Virus record (IMG/VR): IMGVR_UViG_3300032753_000044
Location: 1-50,288 of that record
DNA length: 50,288 nt
Strand: one strand, 5' to 3'
Source of the DNA: a virus
The position numbers were made by a program, and so were the translations under genes. How positions within the stretch are numbered: the first letter of the stretch is position 1; the number at the start of each line of letters is the position of its first letter. Under the pieces are notes generated by a model, which did not search any database, had not been told where the DNA came from, and saw only the letters and a list, made by a program, of their open reading frames with translations. Shown piece by piece: positions 6,900 to 14,567 of the stretch.

Positions 6900-7670
6900 A
6901 TGATTACCGTTGACCAACTTAAGAAAATTTGCCCAAACAACAAACAACCCGAAGCATTAGCTGCTGTGTTGAATAAACTTTTACCAGAATATGAAATCAA
7001 CACACCAAGACGAGCTGCTGCTTTCTTGGCTCAAGCTGGGCATGAATCTGCTCAGTTCACAGCACTAAAAGAAAATTTAAACTATTCGGCTGAAGGGTTA
7101 TGTAAAGTTTGGCCAAAAAGATTCACCTCTGCGGCAATGGCAGCTCCATACAATCGTAATCCAGAAAAGATTGCAAACAAAGTTTATGCTGATCGTATGG
7201 GTAATGGTCCAGAAGCATCTGGTGATGGTTACAGATATCGTGGTAGGGGTGCAATTCAATTAACTGGCAAAGATAACTATTCAAGATTCGCCAAATCATT
7301 AGATAAATCATTAGATGAAACAATTGCGTATTGCGAAACCCTAGAGGGTGCGGTGTGTTCTGCATGTTGGTTCTGGTCAGTAAATAAACTAAATCAATAT
7401 GCAGACTCAAGCGACTTTACTACATTAACCAAGAAAATTAATGGTGGTACTGTTGGGTTAGCCGACAGACAGAAACACTATGCAGAAGCATTGAAGGTGA
7501 TACCTGAAGATGTGTTTGCAACACCAGCACCTATTGTTGCTGCTGTGGTCGCTGTTGCTGCTGCACCTATTATTGCAGAGGAAGTTGAAATTCCCGATGA
7601 CCATGCAGAAGAAAAGAATGATGACTGGTTGGATAGTCTAACATCTTGGTTCACTACCCCATTATTCTAA
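6900..7670 (+). CDS. GH19 chitinase-like endolysin
   Basis: This 256-aa protein has the phage GH19 lysozyme fold. GHESAQF carries the proposed catalytic Glu (E49), KENLNYSAEGL has the second acidic residue (E58), and RYRGRGAIQLTGKDNY lines the active cleft. It cleaves murein glycan strands at lysis. After residue 200 comes an unusual tail: a hydrophobic Ala/Val/Pro stretch (PIVAAVVAVAAAPIIAEE) and an acidic Trp-containing end, which could anchor or retain the enzyme at the membrane. There is no signal peptide. AAGGAAA precedes ATG 6900. The cyclase gene starts one base after the stop. Confidence 0.85.
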   Translation: MITVDQLKKICPNNKQPEALAAVLNKLLPEYEINTPRRAAAFLAQAGHESAQFTALKENLNYSAEGLCKVWPKRFTSAAMAAPYNRNPEKIANKVYADRMGNGPEASGDGYRYRGRGAIQLTGKDNYSRFAKSLDKSLDETIAYCETLEGAVCSACWFWSVNKLNQYADSSDFTTLTKKINGGTVGLADRQKHYAEALKVIPEDVFATPAPIVAAVVAVAAAPIIAEEVEIPDDHAEEKNDDWLDSLTSWFTTPLF

Positions 7671-7671
7671 T

Positions 7672-9708
7672 ATGAAAAAGTTACTCTTATCACCATATCT
7701 TGCTTTATTCACTTTATTGTTGGTTATTGGGGTAAGAGTAGCAGACCCAACATTTGTGGAGAGTATCAGATTAAGATTTTTTGATACTCTTCTAATACAA
7801 AATACACAACATTCTGATAATATTAAGATAGTAAATATAGATGATGAAACACTTTCTGAAAAAGGTCAGTTCCCATTCCCAAGAAATGAATATGCAAAAA
7901 GTATATTGGATTTGTATAATCACGGTGCTGGTATCGTTTTATATAACATCTTTATGCCAGATGCTGACAGATTTGGATACGACTCCAGTTTATCTGAGGT
8001 ACTAAAACAAGTACCGGTAGTTTTACCACAAACAGGCACAAGTGATATTGTAGTTCAGGATTATGATCCGTTCAGACCTGGAGTATCTGTTATAGGTACA
8101 GGTGATGTAGGAATTGAATACAAGAGTATCATTCCTAACATTAAACAATTTAATAATACTGCTGCTGGTATAGGTGTTGTTAATACATTACCAGAGATTG
8201 ATGGTGTTACTAGAAGAATACCAATGGTCATTTCTGTTAATGGATTATTGTATCCAAGTATCAGTATGGAAGTATTACGTGTAGCATCAGGTGATCCATC
8301 ATTTCAAGTAAAGGTTAATGAAGGTTCAATTGAAGCGGTACGTATACCACAATTTGGCAAGATCCAAACCGATAATATTGGTAGGATATGGGTTAAACCA
8401 GCAACATTTGATGAATACTCATTATCAAACCTTCCAGACAATTTCAATGGTGCTATAGTAATTGTAGGTCTTACAGCCAAGGGATTAAATAATCCTGTAG
8501 CGACTGCGAATGGTGCTGTATTCCCACATCATCTACATGCATCTGTAATAAATACATTAGTATCTGGTACTAATATATCTAGACCAGATTGGGCTACTGG
8601 TGCAGAGATACTTGCAACACTAATTATAAGCATTTTATTGATTGTAATATCAAGGTGGAAATATGGAATACTTGTTTTCTTTGCTGTTTTATACGGCATT
8701 TATATTGTTTCTCAGCGTATATATTCCAATTACTTTTATTTGCTTGATTGTACTTTTCCTCTCTTTGCAATTGGAATCGTATATCTACATGTATACACAT
8801 CGAAATTCTTAACAGAATTAAAACAAAAACTACAAATCAAGAAACAATTTGGAAGTTATGTTTCTCCAATTATGGTTGAAAGGTTACAGAAAAATCCAGA
8901 GTTAATTAAACTGGGCGGTGAGCGAAAAGAATTATCTATAGTATTCAGTGATTTACGAAATTTTACCCGACTTGGGGAGTCATTTGGTGATGATGTTGAG
9001 GGGCTCACTTCTGTTATGAATGACTACATGACAGCTATATCCGAACCAATACTCAACAATGATGGTTGTTTGATTAAGTTCATTGGTGATGCTTCTCTTC
9101 ATGTACACAATGCACCATTAGATGATATAAACCATGCTAAGAATGCTGTTAAGACTGCTCTTGGTATGATTGCTGCTGCTGATACATTCAATGATACATT
9201 AGAAGCAAAAGGTAAACCAAAGATTGGTATGGGTGCGGGTGTTAATACTGGACAAACATTAATTGGTAATATTGGCTCCAAAGCGAGATTTGGTTATGAT
9301 GTTCTTGGTGATAGTGTCAGTACTGCCGCTAGATTAGAAGGGCAGACTAAAGCATATGGCGTATTGCTAATCATTGGACCCGAGACAGCGAAACTTGTAG
9401 AGGATGAATACTTTGTCATTCAATTAGATACGATTGCGGTTAAAGGTAAAACAATTGGATTAGACATCTATACTGTGTTACCAATGGATAGTTCACACGC
9501 ACATAGACTCAAACATAATAAAATGTTGCAAGATTATAAAGACCAACAATGGTGGACTGCTACTGTTGCTTGTCTTGAATTGAAAGGCTCATTTAATGGT
9601 GAATTGGATTACTATTATGATATGGTGATACAACGAATTGATTCTTATGCTGATGATCAATCATTCCCAAAGGATTGGGATGGAATTTATAGAGCAACAT
9701 CTAAGTAG
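7672..9708 (+). CDS. CHASE2-domain transmembrane class III adenylate/guanylate cyclase
   Basis: The 678-aa product has an N-terminal TM (about 5-22) and an extracytoplasmic CHASE2 sensor (about 38-300; IKIVNIDDETLSEKGQFPFPR is its hallmark start). About three TM helices follow (310-375), then a linker (KQFGSYVSPIMVERL) and a class III cyclase domain (about 420-600). Metal-binding aspartates D427 (FSDLRNFT) and D473 (FIGDA) are present, as are specificity Lys K469 and transition-state Arg R554. The usual Asn is Ser550. This architecture makes cyclic nucleotide in response to periplasmic signals; cAMP is the likely product. The gene starts one base after the endolysin stop, without a clear Shine-Dalgarno, and converges on the FecR/curli operon. 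Such a receptor cyclase is very unusual in a phage. Confidence 0.9.
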   Translation: MKKLLLSPYLALFTLLLVIGVRVADPTFVESIRLRFFDTLLIQNTQHSDNIKIVNIDDETLSEKGQFPFPRNEYAKSILDLYNHGAGIVLYNIFMPDADRFGYDSSLSEVLKQVPVVLPQTGTSDIVVQDYDPFRPGVSVIGTGDVGIEYKSIIPNIKQFNNTAAGIGVVNTLPEIDGVTRRIPMVISVNGLLYPSISMEVLRVASGDPSFQVKVNEGSIEAVRIPQFGKIQTDNIGRIWVKPATFDEYSLSNLPDNFNGAIVIVGLTAKGLNNPVATANGAVFPHHLHASVINTLVSGTNISRPDWATGAEILATLIISILLIVISRWKYGILVFFAVLYGIYIVSQRIYSNYFYLLDCTFPLFAIGIVYLHVYTSKFLTELKQKLQIKKQFGSYVSPIMVERLQKNPELIKLGGERKELSIVFSDLRNFTRLGESFGDDVEGLTSVMNDYMTAISEPILNNDGCLIKFIGDASLHVHNAPLDDINHAKNAVKTALGMIAAADTFNDTLEAKGKPKIGMGAGVNTGQTLIGNIGSKARFGYDVLGDSVSTAARLEGQTKAYGVLLIIGPETAKLVEDEYFVIQLDTIAVKGKTIGLDIYTVLPMDSSHAHRLKHNKMLQDYKDQQWWTATVACLELKGSFNGELDYYYDMVIQRIDSYADDQSFPKDWDGIYRATSK

Positions 9709-9715
9709 ATTGGTG

Positions 9716-9747
9716 TATGGTGTATTTCTAAACTGAAATACACCATA
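9716..9747. terminator. Hairpin terminator between convergent operons
   Basis: A perfect 13-bp inverted repeat (TATGGTGTATTTC with its complement, 6-nt loop) fills the 49-nt gap between the cyclase stop and the end of the (-) strand holin-like gene. There is no long T tract, so efficiency as an intrinsic terminator is uncertain, but the position supports a shared, bidirectional transcription stop. Confidence 0.7.
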
Positions 9748-9757
9748 TCTAAAATAG

Positions 9758-10036
9758 TTATGATTCTGTTTTGTTGAATTCTATTTTCTCTTTAGTTCTG
9801 CCATGTGTTGATAATCCAACGATAGCTCCCATTGACAGATGATACAACCCACCACCCTGTAGTGTGACTGCTTGCCACATATCCACATGTTGGCCTGGGT
9901 TTAAATATTCTAATACATTATATATGATTGGTCCTAACATGAAGTCGAATGTACATATCAAAACATAACTCCATGCAAGCATCGGTCTCCAACCTGTTAT
10001 CAGAAAACTTTCTGGTTGTTTCTTTGCTACTGCCAT
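9758..10036 (-). CDS. Holin-like multi-TM protein, 92 aa
   Basis: The protein has hydrophobic segments at about residues 16-40 (WRPMLAWSYVLICTFDFMLG) and 60-80 (QGGGLYHLSMGAIVG), and a charged end (GRTKEKIEF). The RP-x-LAW-Y...FD start and the GG-L-x-H-x-S-M-GA-I-G motif match my memory of three-TM phage holins that form inner-membrane lesions for the endolysin. It is the last gene of the curli/FecR operon, two bases after the FecR stop, and faces the endolysin-cyclase pair across the terminator. Holin activity is inferred. Confidence 0.65.
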   Translation of the reverse strand: MAVAKKQPESFLITGWRPMLAWSYVLICTFDFMLGPIIYNVLEYLNPGQHVDMWQAVTLQGGGLYHLSMGAIVGLSTHGRTKEKIEFNKTES

Positions 10037-10037
10037 T

Positions 10038-11102
10038 TTAATTTACCCCCTGTTTAATAAAAATAGTATTAGTGGCTGTTTCGGAATTCTGCATTTTCAA
10101 AGTTGTCCCATCTTGTATCAATGTTATATTATAACCACTGTCTTTGTTAATTGATAATATAGTACTCTGTCTCACTGATCTTTGGACTTGCCAATATGTT
10201 TGCTTGTCGAATATATACACAGAATTTGCAGGATTGTATCCAGCAGCAAATGTTGTTATAGTGTCCAAGCCATTCAATGCATCAACCATGTAATTTACTT
10301 CTAATGCATTTACACTCAACTCATTGAATTTTGCAAATGGATCTTCAAATACTCTTACTGATAATGCATCTTTCTCTAACCCAGTAAAATTTAAGGCTGA
10401 ACTAGCTGTATTCTCTTCAATTAATTTCTTGGTAATCTCTTTTGGTGGTTTCACTATCATCATATTATTGATAGCAGATTCAGCAATTAATAGCACCACG
10501 GGATTTAATGGTTTAACTTCATTTGAAGTTGTCACTGTTGCCTGAAATGCTTGATTCAATACAACCAAACCAACCGCAGTTCTAACTTCAATTTCACCAA
10601 CACTTCCATCTAAATTAGGTAATAATATAATAGTGGATTGACCTATCTCATCTACTGTCATTGAGAATGCGGTACCACGAACTGCTATGGTTGCTGTTGG
10701 TGTATTAATAGCAACATTCTTTGCATTGTCGTGTGCAATATTACCCGAAGCATATCTAACAGTGCCTATAGCACATTTTAATGCTAATTTACCTGCCGAT
10801 TTATTCTTAGGGTCATACACAAAATCATCAATCACAAGTTTAGAATTATCAGTTACTTTAACTTGTGTATCATCTTCAAATGATATCCCAACTTCACCCT
10901 TTCCGGTTTCAACAGTATCCATACTATCAATACTAGTTGACTTTTTTGCTTCTATTATAGTTTTTTCTCGTGTAATAGAAGCATTACCCTTTTGTTCTGT
11001 TATTGAACCTATACTAGCAATACAATTAGTGTTGAATGACACTAACAGCAGCATTGCTACCGGTAAGATTAATGATGACACTATTCGGATTCGTGGTTCC
11101 AT
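10038..11102 (-). CDS. Secreted FecR-domain protein
   Basis: The 354-aa product begins with a signal peptide (IRIVSSLILPVAMLLLVSF). A FecR domain follows at about residues 35-150: a repeated beta pattern with VETGKGEVGISFEDDTQVKV, then KLALKCAIGTVRYASG and TPTATIAVRGTAFSM, the family's signature. The C-terminal 150 residues are unique and possibly beta-rich. FecR domains act in the periplasm as sensors or anti-sigma partners, and in bacteria are often encoded beside CHASE2 cyclases. Here the cyclase is the convergent neighbour. The 5' end overlaps the curlin gene by 77 nt, including the whole signal peptide. Confidence 0.85.
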   Translation of the reverse strand: MEPRIRIVSSLILPVAMLLLVSFNTNCIASIGSITEQKGNASITREKTIIEAKKSTSIDSMDTVETGKGEVGISFEDDTQVKVTDNSKLVIDDFVYDPKNKSAGKLALKCAIGTVRYASGNIAHDNAKNVAINTPTATIAVRGTAFSMTVDEIGQSTIILLPNLDGSVGEIEVRTAVGLVVLNQAFQATVTTSNEVKPLNPVVLLIAESAINNMMIVKPPKEITKKLIEENTASSALNFTGLEKDALSVRVFEDPFAKFNELSVNALEVNYMVDALNGLDTITTFAAGYNPANSVYIFDKQTYWQVQRSVRQSTILSINKDSGYNITLIQDGTTLKMQNSETATNTIFIKQGVN

Positions 11103-11736
11103 CTTGTGTCACTCCAATGACATTATTGCTACCAATATTTGATATTGCAATGTTATTACCTTTAACGATATTAGAACCATTAGCACCAATTTGATTAGTG
11201 GTGATAGTGTTGTTTGATCCTGTTACCGTAAATGAATCGACAACATATTTACTGTTAATGGTGTTGGTTAGGATGTTGTTACTACCAGTTATTAATGCTG
11301 TATAATCATAATTACCCGAATCATGTAATATACCAATGTTCATATTTGATATGTTATTACTACCGGTAAACGTCATGTTTAATAACCCAGAAGCGGTCCC
11401 CATTACACCCATATTGATATTGGTAGAGTTGCTATTTCCGGTTTGTGTTATGTTTGCGGTCGTGCCACCACCAATGATATTACCAGTTAATGCATTGTTC
11501 ATACCATCTTGGGTGAATGTCATAAACATCGAATTACCCTCAATGATAAATGATGGATATGCTACTGAAGTTGGGTCGCCTACTGTATTATTAGAGCCAG
11601 TTTGAGTAATACTTACACTTGAACTATCAGCATTAGATTGGTCAATGTAAACCGAATTGCCACCACTATCCACACTAAGTGATGATTGACTTAGTGTTAA
11701 CATTATTATGAATAACAATCCTCTTAAAATATTCAT
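11026..11736 (-). CDS. Curlin-repeat (CsgA/CsgB-like) secreted protein
   Basis: The 236-aa product has a signal peptide (about 1-22) and then many degenerate curlin-type repeats with the S/N-x-x-x-x-Q-x-G-x-x-N spacing, for example SITQTGSNNTVG, NITQTGNSNSTN and VIGVTQDG. Asn, Gly, Ser and Thr dominate, as in amyloid curli subunits exported through CsgG. It sits immediately downstream of csgG (ATGA overlap) with AGGAAA upstream. It may polymerise at the cell surface or nucleate host fibres; assembly by a phage product is unproven. The repeats are longer and more variable than in E. coli CsgA (151 aa). Confidence 0.8.
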   Translation of the reverse strand: MNILRGLLFIIMLTLSQSSLSVDSGGNSVYIDQSNADSSSVSITQTGSNNTVGDPTSVAYPSFIIEGNSMFMTFTQDGMNNALTGNIIGGGTTANITQTGNSNSTNINMGVMGTASGLLNMTFTGSNNISNMNIGILHDSGNYDYTALITGSNNILTNTINSKYVVDSFTVTGSNNTITTNQIGANGSNIVKGNNIAISNIGSNNVIGVTQDGTTNPNSVIINLTGSNAAVSVIQH

Positions 11737-12536
11737 TTAATTATTTCCTGTTTAAAAGTTGATGAGAATCCCCATATTTTCTTACTTTCACCTTTAATAA
11801 TTAATTGTTCGACTGCTAAATCCAATGCAGATTTCAGGGCATATATCCCCGCTTCTGTTTTAGTAGCACCAACCTCATTTTCAAATGATTGTGTACCTAA
11901 ATCAAAGAATTTAAATACAGCCACACCCAATGTATAACTCAATATCGTTTTTTGTGTATTAACCGTGAGTAAAACCTCACCAGTCTGTGTGCTGATTGCC
12001 CTTATTGAAACCGTCACCATATCTTCCTGATATTGTGTATCCGGACCAATTCCCAAATATCTAACACCAATACCACCGGTACGAATATTAGTGTCATATG
12101 ATACGATAGACCCTTCAATTATCATCCCTGCATATAATATAGAACCTATTTGTTTGGGGTCTTTCGCTTCATCTCTTGCAGATCTTATTAGCTGCCTTTC
12201 TTTCAGTAAGTCTTCCAATCCTACTCTTTCTACCACCCTAAACCAATTACCATCCCCAGCATCTTCTAAAGATTTTAATAATATCGACTCCCCACCTTGT
12301 GTAACAGCAGATGATAATTTTGCTATAGTAGCAGAATCTTTTCTTTGTCCGGTTTTATCCATAAAAGAATAAACCGCAACAACCACTTTACCATCTCTTG
12401 GTGGTGGTAAATGAACTATATCTTTTGGTTTAGGTGCATTGAATGCTCCAGCATCATTAGTCCATGTCACCATAGGTAATGGCCAATCTGAGCATGATCC
12501 CAATAGTAGACATGATAATATTATCAGTATTCTCAT
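11733..12536 (-). CDS. csgG: CsgG-family outer-membrane curli secretion lipoprotein
   Basis: The 267-aa product has a lipoprotein signal (LLLGSC, Cys15) and full-length CsgG features: VVVAVYSFMDKTGQRK, FRVVERVGLEDLLKERQL, GGIGVRYLGIGPDTQYQED, and TGEVLLTVNTQKTILSYTLG. In E. coli, CsgG forms a nonameric outer-membrane pore that exports curli subunits with CsgE and CsgF. Here csgF lies directly upstream (TAATG overlap) and a curlin-like gene downstream; no CsgE was found. A phage CsgG could export its own curlin or open the outer membrane. Identity is clear from the motifs; the role is inferred. Confidence 0.95.
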   Translation of the reverse strand: MRILIILSCLLLGSCSDWPLPMVTWTNDAGAFNAPKPKDIVHLPPPRDGKVVVAVYSFMDKTGQRKDSATIAKLSSAVTQGGESILLKSLEDAGDGNWFRVVERVGLEDLLKERQLIRSARDEAKDPKQIGSILYAGMIIEGSIVSYDTNIRTGGIGVRYLGIGPDTQYQEDMVTVSIRAISTQTGEVLLTVNTQKTILSYTLGVAVFKFFDLGTQSFENEVGATKTEAGIYALKSALDLAVEQLIIKGESKKIWGFSSTFKQEIIK

Positions 12537-12970
12537 TAGAACGTAAAACTACCAATCGGGATGGATATTTGAGTAATATTACCCGTTGTCTGATCAGTAA
12601 CATTAAGTGAAATCTGATCCGCAGTTTTTGTATATTGTATAGTATTACCCTGAATAGTAACTGTTCCACTATTCTGTGGGTTCTCTCCAAATAAATTATT
12701 AATCAATTGCGTTGATAATTGGGCATACACCCGACTCTCAAAATTGTTTAGAAACTTTGAAAGAGTTGTATTATCAGCAGCAGTTGCTGCATCTTTTGCT
12801 GCTTGTAGACGCGCTGATTCTAATGCTTGCTTTCTTGTGGTTTCGGTATTCTCTATGGTCTGAACATGTGAAGAATATCCAATACCACTGAATGATGGTG
12901 ATTTGAATGCAAAAGTTTGTTCTGCATGAACATTAAATGTTAGAAGCATCAATACTAATAAGACTCTCAT
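12536..12970 (-). CDS. csgF: CsgF-family curli assembly factor
   Basis: The start is placed at 12970, where AAAGGA precedes ATG by six bases and a signal peptide follows (MRVLLVLMLLTFNVHA); the longer frame adds a basic leader without support. The mature protein begins EQTFAFKSPSFSG, like the CsgF N-terminus that plugs into the CsgG beta-barrel (E. coli TMTFQFRNPNFGG). The end LNVTDQTTGNITQISIPIGSF matches the C-terminal CsgF beta domain. CsgF sits at the pore mouth and couples secretion to nucleation. An extra Ala/Arg-rich helical region (about 45-75) lies between the two. Confidence 0.9.
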   Translation of the reverse strand: MRVLLVLMLLTFNVHAEQTFAFKSPSFSGIGYSSHVQTIENTETTRKQALESARLQAAKDAATAADNTTLSKFLNNFESRVYAQLSTQLINNLFGENPQNSGTVTIQGNTIQYTKTADQISLNVTDQTTGNITQISIPIGSFTF

Positions 12971-12981
12971 TTTGTATCCTT

Positions 12982-13233
12982 TTATTTGTCGATATTGTTT
13001 TCTCGCATTTGTAGAACAGTATTTAGTTTTGCCGTAATTCGAAGGCAATCAGCATCAACAAGACGAATTTTGTCTATAAGTGATATTAATTCTTTATTCG
13101 CATCTACCAATACTGGATTGATTTCATTGATGACAAAATCCCAGACAAATTTTACCATTTTGAGCATCCATGTTGCGGCAATCAAAGGAAATCCATATTT
13201 CCCAATTAGTTCGGATATTTGTGTTATGTCCAT
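12982..13233 (-). CDS. Small one-TM protein with coiled-coil tail (holin/UviB-like), 83 aa
   Basis: A TM segment (YGFPLIAATWMLKMVKFVWDFV) is followed by a heptad-like helix (LISLIDKIRLVDADCLRITAKL). The YGFP motif and K-x-V spacing are shared with the third member of this set. The layout resembles UviB/BhlA-type or phage-holin-like proteins, but function is uncertain. It lies just upstream of csgF, so it is probably co-expressed with the curli genes. Confidence 0.65.
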   Translation of the reverse strand: MDITQISELIGKYGFPLIAATWMLKMVKFVWDFVINEINPVLVDANKELISLIDKIRLVDADCLRITAKLNTVLQMRENNIDK

Positions 13234-13514
13234 TAATCTCTCCTAGCATCATCTCTGACTGATCTAGCAATCCTGTCCAAATCAGGACGCAATCCTAATT
13301 TTGCAGATACTGTAACATCAATCTTAATCAATTCGTTTGATGTTATTCTTACCCTATTTTCTAATGCGGATACTATAGCAGCAAATGTTCTAACTGATGT
13401 TATAACATCCGCAAGAATGAACTTTAGTGCAGTAAAGATGAATGTACCAATTGCACAACTACCTAATATCGGAGTTAATGTTTCCGAAAAGAATTTGATA
13501 TATTCTGGATTCAT
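13233..13514 (-). CDS. Small one-TM protein with helical tail, 93 aa
   Basis: The layout matches its neighbours: a short polar start, one TM stretch (ILGSCAIGTFIFTALKFIL) and a long polar helix (SALENRVRITSNELIKIDVTV) ending in a basic RSVRDDARRD. The stop overlaps the start of the next gene (TAATG). It probably pairs with the flanking proteins in the membrane. No confident family. Confidence 0.6.
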   Translation of the reverse strand: MNPEYIKFFSETLTPILGSCAIGTFIFTALKFILADVITSVRTFAAIVSALENRVRITSNELIKIDVTVSAKLGLRPDLDRIARSVRDDARRD

Positions 13515-13942
13515 TTAGTAATGTTCTCTACTTTATCTATCATTCTATCGACATTTTTATCTACCACATTTTCAACAGCACCTATAATTTTCTCTTTTAT
13601 TGTTTTCTTTGGTCCAGGTGGTGGTGCTGGTGTTATCGGTTTAGTGTCATGACTATTCATGATTGAAGCAACTTCATGATGAACTTTTTGTGGTAGTGGG
13701 TCGACATTTAGTGACATAGATATCAATTTATCTATTTCAATTACATCGACATTCATTTGCCGAACTCTTCCATCCATAGATTTGATGAGGAATGTCATCT
13801 TTTTGATTGACTTCACTACTGAACCGAGCACCAATTTTATTGCTTGCATTAAGAACCAACCACATACTACGGCAAGTGCTATTGGAAAACCACACTGTTC
13901 TACTAATTGGAAGAAATCAAAATTCTGTATTCCAATACCCAT
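13511..13942 (-). CDS. One-TM protein with proline linker and amphipathic C-terminus, 143 aa
   Basis: This is the first gene after the late promoter. A GGAG lies 7 nt before ATG 13942. A TM segment (CGFPIALAVVCGWFLMQAIKLVL) is followed by a coiled-coil (KKMTFLIKSMDGRVRQMNVDVIEIDKL). A proline-rich linker (PITPAPPPGPKK) follows, then a second amphipathic helix (ENVVDKNVDRMIDKVENI). The GFP-x-x-x motif and overall plan resemble the gene at 12982-13233, suggesting duplication. A role in membrane lesion formation or in anchoring the curli apparatus is inferred. Confidence 0.65.
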   Translation of the reverse strand: MGIGIQNFDFFQLVEQCGFPIALAVVCGWFLMQAIKLVLGSVVKSIKKMTFLIKSMDGRVRQMNVDVIEIDKLISMSLNVDPLPQKVHHEVASIMNSHDTKPITPAPPPGPKKTIKEKIIGAVENVVDKNVDRMIDKVENITK

Positions 13943-13960
13943 ATCATCTCCTGTTTTTAC

Positions 13961-13968
13961 TATTTATA
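13961..13968 (-). promoter_or_regulatory. T4-type late promoter for the curli/FecR operon
   Basis: On the (-) strand the element TATAAATA is followed by AGTAAAAACAGGAG and the ATG at 13942. This is the octamer used by T4-like late sigma (gp55) with gp33, and gp33 is encoded in this window. It places the eight-gene (-) operon under late control. Confidence 0.75.
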
Positions 13969-13973
13969 AAAAC

Positions 13974-14001
13974 TTGACATCTAAAATACATGTGATACAA
14001 T
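13974..14001 (+). promoter_or_regulatory. Sigma70-like early promoter
   Basis: TTGACA (13974-13979) and TACAAT (13996-14001) with a 16-nt spacer face right. It would start near 14008, before ATG 14032. It is back-to-back with the late promoter of the curli operon, six bases apart. Confidence 0.75.
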
Positions 14002-14031
14002 ACGCATATATAAATGTATTTGAGATGAAAT

Positions 14032-14187
14032 ATGGAAGAAGATAAAACATACACAATTCCCGAAAAACAACTTTTTCGTTTACTAACTGCTTGTTCTAAG
14101 ATAAATCGTTGTGAGAAAAGACAAGAAAAGTGTGAATGTCTAACAGGAATACCAAAACCAACCAGAAAACCAAGGACTAAAAAATGA
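14032..14187 (+). CDS. Small Cys/Lys-rich protein, 51 aa
   Basis: This is the first gene after the early promoter. ATG 14032 opens 51 codons ending at TGA 14185-14187, overlapping the next ATG 14184. The middle has four cysteines (TACSKINRCEKRQEKCEC) that may bind zinc, and the tail is basic (KPTRKPRTKK). Nucleic-acid binding is plausible. No family recognised. Confidence 0.55.
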   Translation: MEEDKTYTIPEKQLFRLLTACSKINRCEKRQEKCECLTGIPKPTRKPRTKK

Positions 14188-14564
14188 TTAGAAGTGAACT
14201 ACAAACCGTATTAGATGATATTAAACTATTCGAAGAGCATGTCGAAAACTCAAGGAAAGAAGTGGAATATTATGAGTCTGTTGTTGATTTATTGAAAGAA
14301 GAGAAGTTGAAGGTTGAACGAGATATTATTGCTGAAGCCGAACGAATCTCATTAGAAACTGTTATCGGTAAACTGCCTCAAGAAAAATATATCGGAAAAG
14401 TTCTTATTGAAGAAGATGAAGCATATGCATTACTCTCTGCGCTATTAGCATGGAAACAAAAAACCAGTAACTATGCTGTTATGGTACTTGAAGAGCGAGA
14501 AGATTGTCTGGTAGTTGGTTTTGGTGAAGATGAGTATGTTACGTTAAGCAAGACCACATGGTGA
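14184..14564 (+). CDS. Coiled-coil protein, 126 aa
   Basis: Residues 1-60 form a strongly charged helix with heptad spacing (VENSRKEVEYYESVVDLLKE). Residues 61-126 look mixed alpha/beta. It is coupled to the preceding gene by ATGA. I do not recognise a family; a soluble dimeric early protein is the most that can be said. Confidence 0.6.
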   Translation: MIRSELQTVLDDIKLFEEHVENSRKEVEYYESVVDLLKEEKLKVERDIIAEAERISLETVIGKLPQEKYIGKVLIEEDEAYALLSALLAWKQKTSNYAVMVLEEREDCLVVGFGEDEYVTLSKTTW

Positions 14565-14567
14565 TTT

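Noticed and set aside
10687-11142. (+) frame of 151 codons opposite FecR and curlin genes
   Set aside because: No start signal, and the (-) strand frames have clear domain signatures and coupled starts.
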